Source: Geosiphon pyriformis
Taxonomy: Eukaryota > Glomeromycota > Glomeromycetes > Archaeosporales > Geosiphonaceae
Assembly (NCBI GenBank): GCA_016748015.1
Contig: JAAOMT010000009.1
Location: 16,456-80,455, forward strand
Length of the DNA: 64,000 nt
Reading direction: 5' to 3'
The notes under the pieces were generated by a model that did no database searches, had not been told where the DNA came from, and was given only the letters and a program-made list of their open reading frames with translations. Positions 1-11,248 of this stretch are shown here, one piece after another (the first letter of the stretch is position 1; every line of letters starts with the position of its first letter). The translations under genes and the position numbers were made by a program.

Positions 1-68
1 AGTACGCCAATATCCAAAACTTCATTCTTTTTCTCGCACATTGCTTGTAAATTTTCTCGTTATTTAGG

Positions 69-1341
69 ATGACCACCGAGTATACCGCATTTCTCAGTTG
101 GATGAATTCGCACAAATTCGTCACCAAACGGTTGACAAGTTTCACCGATCTTGCTGATGGCGTAGCCTTCGGTCAGTTGCTCTATTGCTTAGACGCTGAG
201 TCGTTCAAACCCTGTGAGCAATATTGTACGTTGGAATTCAACAAAACAAACTGGAAACTTCAATATATCCACCTCGCTGAAATATACGTTTTGGTGATGC
301 AATATTTCGAACGTGAAAAGCCAGATCTACTTTTGCCTCTTACAAACATGGAGCCGCCCAATGTATATGCGATTGCACGAAATAGCGATATTTCAGAGCT
401 GCTCAAATTATGCTATTTTATCTACATGATTGATTTAATTGTAAATTGTACGACTGAACGCCTCAAAGAATGCATGCCTCTTACAAACTCTGAGGCATCT
501 GACAGAGTGGAGTTTTTGATTATTTCACCATCTTCGCCATTCGAACATCTGGTTTTGAAATTGCATCAAACCATTCAACATAATCATGATCAGGATGATT
601 TGTTAGAGCATACCCAGAATGATGATGCCCTAAACGAGCTAAATGATCTCCAACAAGAAAATCTTGAATTAGAGGCAGAGAACAAACTTGTGCAAACAAA
701 ATGTGAATATTTGAAGATAAAATTGGAAGAGGAAAAAACTAAAATAGAAAATCTTAATAAATCCATTTCCTCACTCAAACTAGAGAAGTGGAAATTTCAA
801 AATAAGCTCAATGAATTAAATAAAGAATTCGAATATGTCAGAGCACAAGCAGACGAGGCTGTGCACTTGAAAACAGAAATCAAAATGCTAAAAGGAAAAC
901 TTCAAGATTCAGAGGAGCAGAATGCACATCTAATCTCAATGGTGGACAAAAGTCGAGAAGAGGCTTTACAATTGGAACTCGAGTTAAAAGAGTCCGCAAA
1001 ACATATGCAACAAATCGAAATTACGTGTCAAGAATTCGAAAATGCTAATAACAGCCTTGGGGTTGAATTGATGCAGAATAAAAAAAAATGCCAAGAATTA
1101 CTTTTAAAGGAAACAGAAAATGCAGCTTTAAATAAAACGATGAGGGAACATGAAACTGTTGGTAAGTCTTCAGAGATGCGATTCTTGCAAGTTTCAATAA
1201 TCTATTATTGAAAAAACTTTTTTTTGATTGATCGTTTCAGCCATCGAGTTGTTGAGACGAATCAAAAAGCTTCAAAGCGAGAAAGAACACCTGCAAGAAA
1301 TATTAGAAAGGAAGGATTATCTAATTTCTAGACAGCAGTAA
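69..1341 (+). CDS. HOOK-domain coiled-coil protein, short form
   Basis: Exon 1 is 69-1161 and exon 2 is 1241-1341 (donor GTAAGT at 1162, acceptor TTTCAG ending 1240), giving about 397 residues. Residues 1-150 resemble the N-terminal HOOK domain, a calponin-homology-like fold: early LTSFTDLADGVAFGQLLY, later a conserved NWKLQ stretch and a leucine-rich helix near residues 110-125. Residues about 180-390 are a heptad-rich Glu/Lys/Leu coiled coil. In the HOOK family this domain links dynein/dynactin to membrane cargo such as early endosomes; that role is known for the family and inferred here. The protein is much shorter than usual HOOK proteins (600-700 residues) and lacks a C-terminal cargo domain. 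A second donor at 1338 and acceptor at 1414 could replace the TAA stop with a third exon, 1415-1514. The family call is fairly secure; the 3' end is not. Confidence 0.75.
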
Positions 1342-2537
1342 GTTTTACCAAATTTGGAATTCTTGTTTTTGATGAATTTAATCCTCCAACATTGCTGTCT
1401 GATAATTATTTTAGGGTTGGTTGGGGACCTAACGAGCGTTCTTCCTTCTCATTTGCCATGCTCGAATTCATTTGTGGACAATTTGGAATATTTTTTGACG
1501 AGTCTGGAAACTAAATCCCTTGAGTCAAAGGTTTGCTGTTCCAAAGAACCTGGAAGAGCAGTAAATATCTCGTTCGGTTGGTTAAATAGATATCTTGAAA
1601 GCAATTGTCAATCTGTACATTTTTTCTCAACAGATTATCATAAATACACTTTATGTTTTTGATCCGAATGCATTTATCGCATCTCACATTTCATACTAGC
1701 TGAATTTATAAAAAGTTCCCTCTAGATTCAATCTTCATTTCATAGATTTAACTGTGGTTATCATCAAAACAATAAAAAATCAAATTAGTGAATGTGTCAT
1801 TTTTAGAGAAGGTTGATATTTAATGTTCAAGTACAGGTTAAATATTGAGATGATTTTTCTGCTACAAATGCCATTTTTCAAAGGTGTTATTCGAGCGAAT
1901 ATAAATTAAATTTTTAGTGTTATGAATAAAAACTGAGTAGACAACATTTTTCCGTCATTAAAATTCTAGGGTAAGAGATAGTTGATGACTATTATAGGCT
2001 TCTCCCGGGATAAGCTGCTCCTTTTTGTGTGGAGCGGTAAATGAATTCATATTACGTGTTTAGAGAGATATTTTAATAAAATCCTCAAAAAAAACAATAT
2101 TCATTCAAATAGTAAGATGAAAGAAAAAAAGATTATTCTTGTAACATAAACCATGAGTTTTTACCCCCTAAATCAGTAGAATTAGCCTAAGAAGAATCCT
2201 AATAACTAATTTATCAAAGTTAAAAACGGAAGCTTATATAGGAAGCTCTGATTTTAAGATATATAGCAGTGATGGGATTAGCCGTTTTTTCCAAGGTTTT
2301 CATTCAAGCAAACTTAATATCAAGTATATGTCTAAATATTCTTTTCATTGTGCTACCCATTTTGTAATAGCTATGAACTTTTTCCACCAAATTTAGAAAT
2401 CTTTGTAAAACAATCTACTAAAAATGATTCTTTTTAGAATCTCTGGGAATCGCAAAATTTCTATAAGTAAAGTTCTTTTTCAAATAGGTTGGATTTTAGT
2501 AATGCAGAAGTTATATTCAGACAAAAATACAACGTCC
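1342..2537. other. Intergenic, possible third HOOK exon
   Basis: Positions 1415-1514 could be an alternative last exon of the HOOK gene, since it is in phase after an intron 1338-1414 and adds 33 residues with no coiled-coil character. The rest is AT-rich. I see no other gene. Confidence 0.4.
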
Positions 2538-3509
2538 TCAATGATTAGACTTGAATATTGTTGCCAAACAATCCAGGGACTCATCATAATTCATCTGAAT
2601 CAATTTTCGGTAAACCTTGATTGCGGCGTGAACATCAAGCTGTGTGCCAAACCCAGCTTGATAGCAAAATCCTAAACTATAAAAACTCGTTGAACTACCA
2701 ATATCAAAGCAAGCTTCTTGTTGGGAAGCACATTTATACCAATAAATTGCTTTTCTTGCATCTCGCCTAATTCCTTTTCCCCTTAAATATGCATCGCCAA
2801 GAAAACTCTGTGAGAACGATTCTCCAGCCTGAGCACCTTTTTGGAACCATCTTACAGCCTCAGCATGGTCTTTATTTGTTCCAACTCCATAGAAATAACA
2901 GGATCCAACATTAGTTTGGCCAAACACATTTCCACCTTTAGCAGCATTTGAATAATGAAAAAATGCTTTTTCGGAATTTTGTGGACAGCCTATTCCTTCT
3001 TGATAACATCCGCCTAATTCATTCTCAGCTTGCAAATCCCCTCGGTCTGCCGCAATCTCGTACCATTTAAATGCATTTCCCGGATCTTGTGCGGTCCCGA
3101 TTTCCCAGCGAACTAAGAAGGCGAGGCAGTAAATGTTGCTGGGGTCGGCATCTTTTTCTTTTTCTAATTCTACGAATAACTTTTCAGGATCAAGTGACTC
3201 TGAATTAAGCCATTGATGGATACGCTTTACGATATGTCTATCTTCTTCGAAACAACTATTTCCCTGGTTGATTATTTCACGAAGATTACCTAAAATGGAA
3301 TCACCAGTAAACAGGGTGTCACCTGGAGAGTTTGGTGAATCAAATATCCTAGTTTTACTGATCCCAATTTCAATTTTTGTCTGATCTTCCATAATAAATT
3401 GAAATTTTTGCTTCACTATATCTACAATGTATTGAAATTGGTCAAATAACAGCTTTTTTAAATAAATGATGAATTCGAACCGCAAGCAACCTAAACTTGG
3501 AAAATTCAC
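2538..3509 (-). CDS. Sel1-repeat protein
   Basis: Single exon, 323 residues from the outermost ATG. An internal ATG at 3392 (residue 40) is an equally good start, because residues 1-39 are an amphipathic hydrophobic stretch without repeat homology. From about residue 124 there are five Sel1-like repeats of about 36 residues, with the family pattern of Gly/Ala helices and A..WY..AA..G ends. Examples are AFKWYEIAADRGD, AFFHYSNAAKGGN, AVRWFQKGAQAGE and AIYWYKCASQQE. Sel1 repeats form alpha-solenoids that serve as protein-binding scaffolds, and they are abundant in Glomeromycotina, often beside kinases. No kinase domain is fused here. A Tc1-like element begins about 25 bases upstream of the first ATG, so the original promoter may have been displaced. 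Family assignment is secure; the partner is unknown. Confidence 0.85.
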   Translation of the reverse strand: MNFPSLGCLRFEFIIYLKKLLFDQFQYIVDIVKQKFQFIMEDQTKIEIGISKTRIFDSPNSPGDTLFTGDSILGNLREIINQGNSCFEEDRHIVKRIHQWLNSESLDPEKLFVELEKEKDADPSNIYCLAFLVRWEIGTAQDPGNAFKWYEIAADRGDLQAENELGGCYQEGIGCPQNSEKAFFHYSNAAKGGNVFGQTNVGSCYFYGVGTNKDHAEAVRWFQKGAQAGESFSQSFLGDAYLRGKGIRRDARKAIYWYKCASQQEACFDIGSSTSFYSLGFCYQAGFGTQLDVHAAIKVYRKLIQMNYDESLDCLATIFKSNH

Positions 3510-3534
3510 GTGAAAATTTTACACAGATGCTGTA

Positions 3535-4441
3535 CACTATCTCCAAAAAGTAACGCCTAATTCGTATGTGTAACCATTTTTCCTTTTGAGGTTTTTTACT
3601 TTTTACGACTTGATAAAAATTATCATATCGTTATGCAAAAAAAATGACGTATGCTCGTACACAGCTTAACGAAAAAGGGAAGATTCTGAAATACATAGAA
3701 CCATAAATGCCGCTCAAACCGCAAAAATGCTTGGAGGTGACCCCACAACAAATGGCCGCTTTATTATCAAGTACAAAAGAACAAGAACAGGAAAAAGTAA
3801 AACTTACCACGTTCCAGAAGACCACCAGTTCTTTGCCACTACGAAAATATTTACTTGTATGTAAAGCCAACTAAAAATGACATCTCCACTCCACAGAATT
3901 GTCAACAATTTAGGTCTTTCAACTGCCGCAGCAGATGAACTGTACAACTCTAGACTTTATTCACGTATCAAGGCAGCAAAGAAACCCTATATCTCAAAAT
4001 GCTTATACACGTCTTAGGTGGTGCGAGAAAAATAAACACAAAACCGCTAAGATTGGGCAAAATTTATATCCTCCAATGAATCGAGTATGGAAATTGGGAA
4101 GTAATCACGAGAACCAAGAGTTTGGCGGCACAATGGAGAGAAATTGCTTGGCCCCTACTTTCAAAAGTGGACGGAGATCCGTAATGATTGGGGGTTAAAA
4201 GGACCATTAGTATTATATGATGAATGAAAAAAATGGTGAAAAAATAAATTCAAATACTTTGAAATTTGATGCCCTGTTCTCGAAGAGGTCATTGCCTCAA
4301 CCCTCCTTGGGATTGAGGGCCAACAGAGTATTAATTGTATATAATTTTTTATTTGATGTAAATTGTCAAAAAAAAAATCAAATGGAAAAGTATCGAAATT
4401 TTTGTATTCAATTTTAAATTGGGCGTTACTTTTTGGGACTG
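3535..4441 (+). mobile_element. Decayed Tc1/mariner-like element
   Basis: Both ends share a perfect 15-base inverted repeat, CCAAAAAGTAACGCC at 3543-3557 and its complement at 4422-4436. The element is flanked by TA on both sides (3533-3534 and 4442-4443), as expected for this superfamily. Inside, on the plus strand, broken transposase pieces are visible: a helix-turn-helix-like segment near 3640-3800, then KKPYISK, WCEKNKHK and PTFKSGRRSVMIGG (about 3970-4196), which resemble the RKKP, W.K.H and G.G.VM.WG motifs of Tc1 transposases. Frameshifts and stops are frequent, and the catalytic DDE region is largely missing, so it cannot encode an active enzyme. It lies just 5' of the Sel1 gene. Confidence 0.8.
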
Positions 4442-4443
4442 TA

Positions 4444-4840
4444 AATTCAATCAAGCCCCAAATGCTCATCAAGGAACTTAAGTGGCTAGTTATTTTTACA
4501 AATTCATTTTAGCTTTAAAGTTTAAATATAAATTTCTTTATTTTCAACTCTACAATATTTTGGTTAAATTTGTGGTTTGATGTTAAGGATTTCAAAAAAT
4601 CGATTATTTATACAAAATTGAGGTTTAATGTACTCACGTCAAATGTGTAGCAATTTTTAAATAAGAGCAAGTTTCTATATCATTCGCATTTTTTTTAATA
4701 AATTTATCGGAATCCTCTTTAAATCTCGAATATCTTACATTGAATTTTATGAGGCCATAGGTAAATGAAATACAATTTTTAAAATGACAAATATCGTTTT
4801 TATTTTTTGGCATTATTAAAATAATAATTTTTATTGTGCT
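4444..4840. other. Intergenic between two Tc1-like remnants
   Basis: AT-rich sequence with no open frame or repeat structure that I can support. Confidence 0.5.
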
Positions 4841-5907
4841 CAGTTAGATCACCCAGCGAACGAAAAGAGCTAAAGATAAATAAAATAATTTGTTCTTCAT
4901 TTGACAAACGTTTTTAACCAATTTTTTTACTTCAATGCCTCGGATTTCATAAGAAAAACGCTCCCAAATATATACACTGTGAGAAGAAAGATATACGGTC
5001 TGCGAAATTGCTGCATCAGGGCAGGTAGCCCCGGCTTCGGTCTAAACATCTGCAAAAATAAAGAAAAATCAGGAACTTTAATGACAAACCAAAACCTGGT
5101 CACTCTTTTGGATCGTCATAAACGGAATGCCGTCTTACTGATAACATCTGGAAAATATTCTACTGCCTTTGAAGTCCAACACCAACTCCAAACTGGCCTA
5201 GGAGTCCATTTACCGGTGGAAATTATATGGCGTATACTCCGGCAGCATGGATTATGTGCCAGAATTAAGTGATGCCTCACACCTAAGCACAAAAATGTCG
5301 ACTCGCTTGGTCAAAAAAATACAGTTGATGATTGGCGACAAGTAGTCTAATCTGACGAAAGCAAGTACCAGTTATTCAGGTCGGATGGGCAAAATTATTG
5401 TTGGAAGATGCACGGTGAGTGATTGAAAAATTGCCATATTACCCAACTGTAAAATTTAGTAGTCACTCAATTATGATGGAGTTGGTGAGCCCCGAAAAAT
5501 TGACGGCAGATGATTACGGAATAAAAATATATATCTATTAAATTCACTTTTGGAGACAATGCTGGATAAGGACAAAAGTTTTTTTCAGCAAGTAAATGAT
5601 CCGAAACACACTTCGATTGAACATCTCAGTCACCTGACTTAAACCCAATCGAGCATTTATATAATGACTTCCTGGTCTACTTTCCAATTACAAATTGCCT
5701 GGAATAGCATCAAAATTGATTCTTGTGAAAAGGTTAATTGATTCAATGCCAAAGAGGGTTATGGATTTGATAGAAGCAAAAGGTGGAAACGAAGATCATT
5801 AGTCTTAGTTTGATAATATATAATGTGTTTTTTTAGCAGCTTCTAACATTTACTTAAGGAGAATCTTGTCATTAAATGTTATTTTCCAAATCGGTCACTA
5901 TACACTG
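4841..5907 (+). mobile_element. Second decayed Tc1-like element
   Basis: Plus-strand frames carry transposase remnants in the correct order. First comes a helix-turn-helix region at about 5080-5272 ending LPVEIIWRILRQHGLCAR. Next is SDESKYQLFRSDGQNYCW (about 5350-5405), matching the first-Asp motif SDESKF.LFGSDG. Then QVNDPKHTS (about 5589), matching the second-Asp motif, and a damaged SPDLNPIEHLW equivalent near 5630-5665. Stops and frameshifts interrupt all of them. The ends begin CAGT and end ACTG, but the rest of the terminal repeat is only weakly conserved, so the boundaries are approximate. It differs in ends and sequence from the element at 3535-4441. Confidence 0.75.
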
Positions 5908-5988
5908 AATGTAAATTTTGAATTTTAATTATTTTTCATTTAAACAATAGAAAAAATTAAAATGTACTTAAGCCACGTGCAATTCTTC

Positions 5989-6016
5989 AATGGCGAGATA
6001 TTCGGGTCTCGCCATT
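5989..6016. repeat. Perfect 10-bp hairpin
   Basis: AATGGCGAGA (5989-5998) and its exact reverse complement TCTCGCCATT (6007-6016) flank an 8-base loop TATTCGGG. It is GC-rich against the AT-rich background and lies between a transposon remnant and the gene at 6515. The function is unknown. Confidence 0.7.
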
Positions 6017-6514
6017 TCTTTCTCATGTTTAGTTTCTTCTGTGAGGAACTGTAAACCATTTTATGAATGCTCATTGGAATTCAAGTTTTTTTTTTACAAA
6101 AGAAAACCAACATTAATCAAGAGAGCATCGTTTATTATAGCATTTGAAAACTGTAAATCTTGCAAATAACCAGATCAAAACTTTCCCCCACCCATGATGG
6201 AGTTCAGGATGACTAAATATTCTATTCATTGGATATCAACCAGCAAAAGATTTTGAGATTTGAGAATTCTTTTAATATAGACGGAGTAAGAAAATCAAAA
6301 CCTATTTCTCTAGCAAACAACGCTGTAAATTTTTCTATGGAGCGATTTTATCACTCAATTATAACATCATGGTTCAAGCAAAAAAATCCCTTTGATTTAT
6401 TTATTGATGAAATAATGATATAAAAGAGGTTAGATTTCTTAAAATTAACTAAGAAATTAAACCATTATTCGTAAAGACCATTTCATAAAAATCTGTAACT
6501 TGAAAAGGTGAGTC
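6017..6514. other. Upstream region of the gene at 6515
   Basis: AT-rich. There is one open stretch at about 6229-6423 (ends TAA at 6423) with coding-like codons but no ATG start and no recognised domain. It may be a fragment of an upstream exon or of a repeat. Confidence 0.35.
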
Positions 6515-7470
6515 ATGATAGAAAACTCAACAAAAACCTTTAATACAATTTCCCCAAGTGTACGGCAACGATGCCGAAACGCTGGGTATGCTTACCAAAA
6601 GCTAGCCTCGTCACACGGTTGGCAAAACCCAGATGGCAGCATGCTCCCTATATCAGCAGAAAATCTCACAAAATATATTAGGTACAAAGCATACACCAAT
6701 AAAGCAAATAGTATTGACTGGTGGATTTATTGTTTGGGAAAATATCACGATGAGACGCCTGGTTGGAATGCACGTTGGGAAAAATCAAGGAATGATCCCA
6801 AGGTTCAACAGATTTTAAGAGAAATTAAGAATAAAAGTGAAAACTCGGTGGTCATATTTAAGAAGGCCAAAATAAAACCGAAGAAACAGGAAACACAAGG
6901 TGAATTAGCAATGAAGAAAGTGAATGAGGGTAAGAATTTTTGTTAGGTTTAATGTTTATCTGCTCAAATCAAACGAATATTCTGTAAAGTTGACATTTCA
7001 GGTATCACAAAGAAATCTTGCAACATTGAGCTTGACATGTTACAGCCTATGAAAAAATCCAAACCACTTGTAAGCTTCATTAACTGTGGCCCATTTTTTC
7101 AAATCTCAATTTGAACTTTAAAAGACCTCGAAATTTAAATTTCAGAAAAATATTAAGCCAACATATGAAAGCATTCTGGAATCCTTAGAAAAAGAATATG
7201 TTGGGAAGTGCAAATACCATCCTATGGGGTGTTTTGAATTTGAAAATGGCGGACATTTAAAACTCACAGAAGCAATGCTTCGTAAATGGGCATATTGTAT
7301 TGTGAGTATTTCACTCTTGTCTTTTTAAATTAAAATTTTTTTATAAGTCAATTTAACATATATGCCAAAACTTTTTTTAGTCGTTTGGGGATGAGAATGT
7401 AACAAAAGATTCTTTACCTTACACTTTGAGCATGCCCGAGTTCTGGCCATGTTTTGCGAAAGATATATAA
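6515..7470 (+). CDS. Four-exon protein of unknown family, recombinase-like N-terminus
   Basis: Exons are 6515-6929, 7002-7069, 7146-7301 and 7381-7470. All junctions are GT-AG with consistent phase, giving 242 residues. I do not recognise the family with certainty. Residues about 15-110 are helical, with pattern QRCRNAGYAYQKLASSHGW, then LTKYIRYKA, then DPKVQQILREIKN. This is reminiscent of the core-binding (SAM-like) domain of tyrosine recombinases and Crypton-type proteins. The C-terminal part holds a compact Cys/His motif, CKYHPMGCFEF, followed by GGHLKLTEAMLRKWAYCI. No catalytic Arg-His-Tyr block is visible, so if related it would be a domesticated or truncated relative. The middle is a Lys-rich linker (residues about 110-145), which would suit nuclear import or DNA contact. 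The splicing is convincing; the function is inference. Confidence 0.6.
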
Positions 7471-10400
7471 AAAAAGGACTCGAGAAACTAATGCTTTGAA
7501 AGAAAGTTTGATCATATCAATATCCACATAAGAAGCTCAATGCTAATGTGTACTGATCTCGGTCATCTCGCCGAAACGCTCATTTTTTTCATTTTTTAAA
7601 AATGATTTATCTTTACAGATCAAAGGATTTTCACTAACCATTTTGTGGATGGTTGTGGGCGGTTGGCCAACGCCATCCCAATGAGGCTTGAATAATTATA
7701 TGTGGCGATCATTAAATACTTGGGATAAATTCTATCTCATTATTAAATGATCCAGAAACATTTTTAACTATTACAAAATGTGGGGAAGTCGGATGGACTG
7801 TAATATATCAATAATAGGCAATACTAAGTACAATTACTATTTCCTGCATGATCTTCAAAGAGAATCAATGCTCCATCAAGCAATGTCCGGAGTAAAAATT
7901 CCTAGAATGTCATTTTCATTTCTATCTGTTACAGTTCTACAATTTTGGCAGTTATACATCTCAGATCTTTTAATGTTTTGGATGTTTTCACAACAACTGC
8001 AAGTCTTGAATGTATAAGCTTCATTTTGAATGATAATATGAACTTCCAATTCTCTGCTTTGGCTATTAAATATTGTTGAAATTGATAATATGTTCAGCTA
8101 AGCATGTTTTCTGTTTTTTTTTGTATTTTTTTGTTTTTATACTTTCTTTTGTATCTTGCCGCTCATTATTCTTGCATTCTGCAAATAAAGACAATTTTAA
8201 TGACAAAAATGTTCTTGACTAGCTCATATTCATTAAAGATCAACTTATTGAAAAAGATAATTATGTTAAGTAATCATAATTTGTATGATCCTTTTGCAAC
8301 TTGCTTGTTCCAATAGGACTTTTAGAAGCTACTTTTGTTCAAAACCCTCTTTGCTTGGCATTAAAAACATGTGCATATAAATAATCTTTTTTGAAGATGA
8401 TGATAGTAGTAATAGTAATGGTGGTGGAGTAGTAAGATTAACATTTTGAGAAGCTAGCTCAGAAAAAAAGAGAAAGTAAAAAGGTGGCTTTTATAATCCA
8501 GAGAAAATCAAGAATAATAAAGCGAAAAAAAAGGTATATGCTTTCATTACTTAACTTTTTATGGCAACAGTCAGGAAACGGCGACAGCGGGGTGATGTCA
8601 AAAGGGGCAAATAATAAGTAACACTAGTAATTTGTAATTTTTAACATTTGGTTCAGCTATTGAATTTCGGTTTCTCATGACATTCTTAAGCTACCATCAT
8701 CAGAATGAATCTCGGAGAACTTAAATTCTATCCGATCGTTGATGCATAAATAAATAGGGAACTTACGTTATATTGCTACTTAGTTGATCCCATCGGAACC
8801 CATAATTCACGGATTTCCGTGAATACGCTAGTTGCAAAGAGGAGAATGTAGCTAATTTTATATCTCCATTCTGCACTTTATTTATTTGTATGGTAACATC
8901 TCATTATCTAAAATAGGAAATTGCTATGCCATTGAAAATGATCATTTGGAATTAAAAGTATTTTATTCTTTCACAATCAAAATCATATCGTTACAAGTAA
9001 GATCAGAGAATAAATAACGGCTCCGTTTTAAAACCTCTATAATTAAATAAACAAGAGAATTATTGTCAATCCTCTCTTTTCCTAATGAATGCTAAAGACT
9101 GATAGGATCAACTTGAAACTAACTTCCAAGATACTTGGATCCTGATTGATCTTTTGCAAATTCTGAAGATATTCATGGAAGTGGGTTAAATCGACATTTT
9201 TTTACTTCTAATTTTAGCAAAATCCCCCCCATTCCAGGGTATCCAGTTATTCTTATTGTTAGAAAGGGATTTCATTTGTTCATTTAAGAATGACTCTCCT
9301 ACGGTTTGAGCAATATCATCATACCACCTTTTAACATGAGAGTTATTTTTTGATATCTAAAAATTCGTTCTGGCTTTATAACCTGATCAGAAGGAAGATG
9401 AAGTTGTAGGTTGTAGAGCACAAAAGTACTTGATCTTATTTAAAAAAAGTTTGCAAAAAAGGGTTGTATCAATAGCTCAAAGTAAACTTTTTGAAACATG
9501 GATGAGAATAAGTTCTAATTGCCAAGTTAGGGAGTTTAGAATCAAGGGTTATTTATAAACAAATTTAAATTAAGAAAGCCTAATCATTTTTGGAAAACAA
9601 AAGCTTTTATTTTTAGTGCCTCTAAATCTTAAAATTCATTTATTCTATTAAAAAAATATTTGAGCTTTGTCTATCAAATTTTTTATTAGAAGGTAAATTC
9701 TAAAAGGGAATTACTTTATTAGATTCATGCTAAGAAAATGCAAAAATATTCATCATCATCAAGCCTTAAGATTTCTTGATAAAGAAAATATAAGGTAAGA
9801 TTGTCTTATAAAAAATGAAAATTACAAATATCACAGATAATAAACTAGATATTTCACCAGAATTTTAGCTATATTTATTTGTTAAATTAAGAATCACATC
9901 TAAGAAATCTTTAATCTACTTTTTTATCATAATCAATTCAATATTACCTAATTAAAGCATTGATTTTATCATTAAACAATTTCAAATTTCTTTCAAGCTT
10001 AGACATACAAAAGACCAAAACTCCAAAAACTGAAAAAAAAGACAAAACCCCAAAAAAAGAACAAAACCAGAACTGACATTATTAATATTTTTACCAACCA
10101 CTTAAATTCAAAATTTTGTACCAAATACAATTGGACAATTAATAAAGATGCAACTTGACATTATTTAACAAATATTTTTTGAACCAAAAAAACACACAAG
10201 CAAAATTATATTTTATAAGAGTAAAATTAAAATATATTCAAATTATATACTTGGAAAGATTAAGTCTAGCAATAATTAAGTTTTTCAAAATTGGCACAGA
10301 TTTTGATTGACAACACAAGTTTTTTTGCTTATAAAATCCAAAATATTATTAAAATTATAAACATTAGTGTTTATTGACAATGTGTATAACAAAGCAAAAT

Positions 10401-10885
10401 ATATATTTCACTTTACCAGAAATTTTTTGTCTATATTTGCCTTGACAATATGTACAGTCTTTTTTCTGATTAAAATATATCACAATAAAGAATCATAATT
10501 AGTTTGATTTAATTTAGCAAACTTAACTACAGTTTTTTGCCAAAAACCAATCAACTGCAATTTAATTAACTTAATTTTATCAAATCCAAAAAGCAGAACA
10601 ATTACAGCCAAACTTAATTCAGAAGTAAAACATTAATTTGATAATTCTCTAAAATTTCGAATAAAACAAACCAACCATTTAAAATCGAACATGCTGAAAA
10701 GATTGCTCAAGAAATAACGATCTCCTAAAACCAATCACTAATAAGAACATTTTTTTACTATTTGCAATTTTTCTTGAGAAGATTTCTTTTACAACTGATA
10801 AATTGATATTCAGAACAAAAAATTTGCTAATAGAAAACAAAAGTTTTTCTTTGAGTAAAGAGAAAAGCTGGCAAAAAAACTGTTT
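7471..10885. other. Long non-coding, AT-rich region
   Basis: No gene seen. Short open stretches at 7778-8017 and 8104-8316 have no domain or splice support. An imperfect GAT/GTA/GGT-rich patch lies at about 8395-8430. From about 10,000 to 10,700 the plus strand is poor in G relative to C. Confidence 0.5.
8805..8824. repeat. 8-bp perfect inverted repeat
   Basis: ATTCACGG and CCGTGAAT around a 4-base spacer ATTT. It could be a small hairpin or a palindromic binding site. No gene is adjacent. Confidence 0.6.
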
Positions 10886-11248
10886 TCAATGGAAAAAAAG
10901 CAATTTTAATGTCATCTCTTTATTATTATTATTATTATTATTAGACGCATTGAAATTTGGCTTCTGAAGGAAATCTATTACCACATTTTTAACAGAATTT
11001 GTTTTGGGTATTGCATCTATAAAACTATCTTGAGAGATCTCTTTCATCTTCTCATTATTAATCTCAGTTATCTTACTTTTACTTGCACTACTGAGTTTAT
11101 TTCCAAATCTCAACCATCCATTTGAAGAACCACTAATATTACCAAAGGTTTTTATATTTTTTCTTGGTACCAACTTTCTGCTTGGGGCCCATGATGTTTC
11201 TGCTGATATTAGAACCAGAACTTTTCCAAATCCTATTCTTAGTTATAT
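10886..11248 (-). other. Open fragment, possibly repeat-derived
   Basis: A minus-strand frame stays open from about 11,248 down to 10,886 with no ATG at its start. It includes the stretch ETSWAPSRKLVPRKN and then GNISGSSNGWLRFGNKL. Near its 3' end a run of asparagine codons comes from a TTA/AAT trinucleotide repeat. The coding-like composition without a start suggests part of a broken gene or retroelement. I cannot name the family. Confidence 0.25.
10918..10942. repeat. (TTA)n microsatellite
   Basis: About eight TTA units, read as asparagines on the minus strand of the fragment that contains it. Confidence 0.8.

Noticed and set aside
1354-1662. 102-codon frame after the HOOK gene
   Set aside because: Overlaps the possible HOOK intron/exon 3 in another frame.
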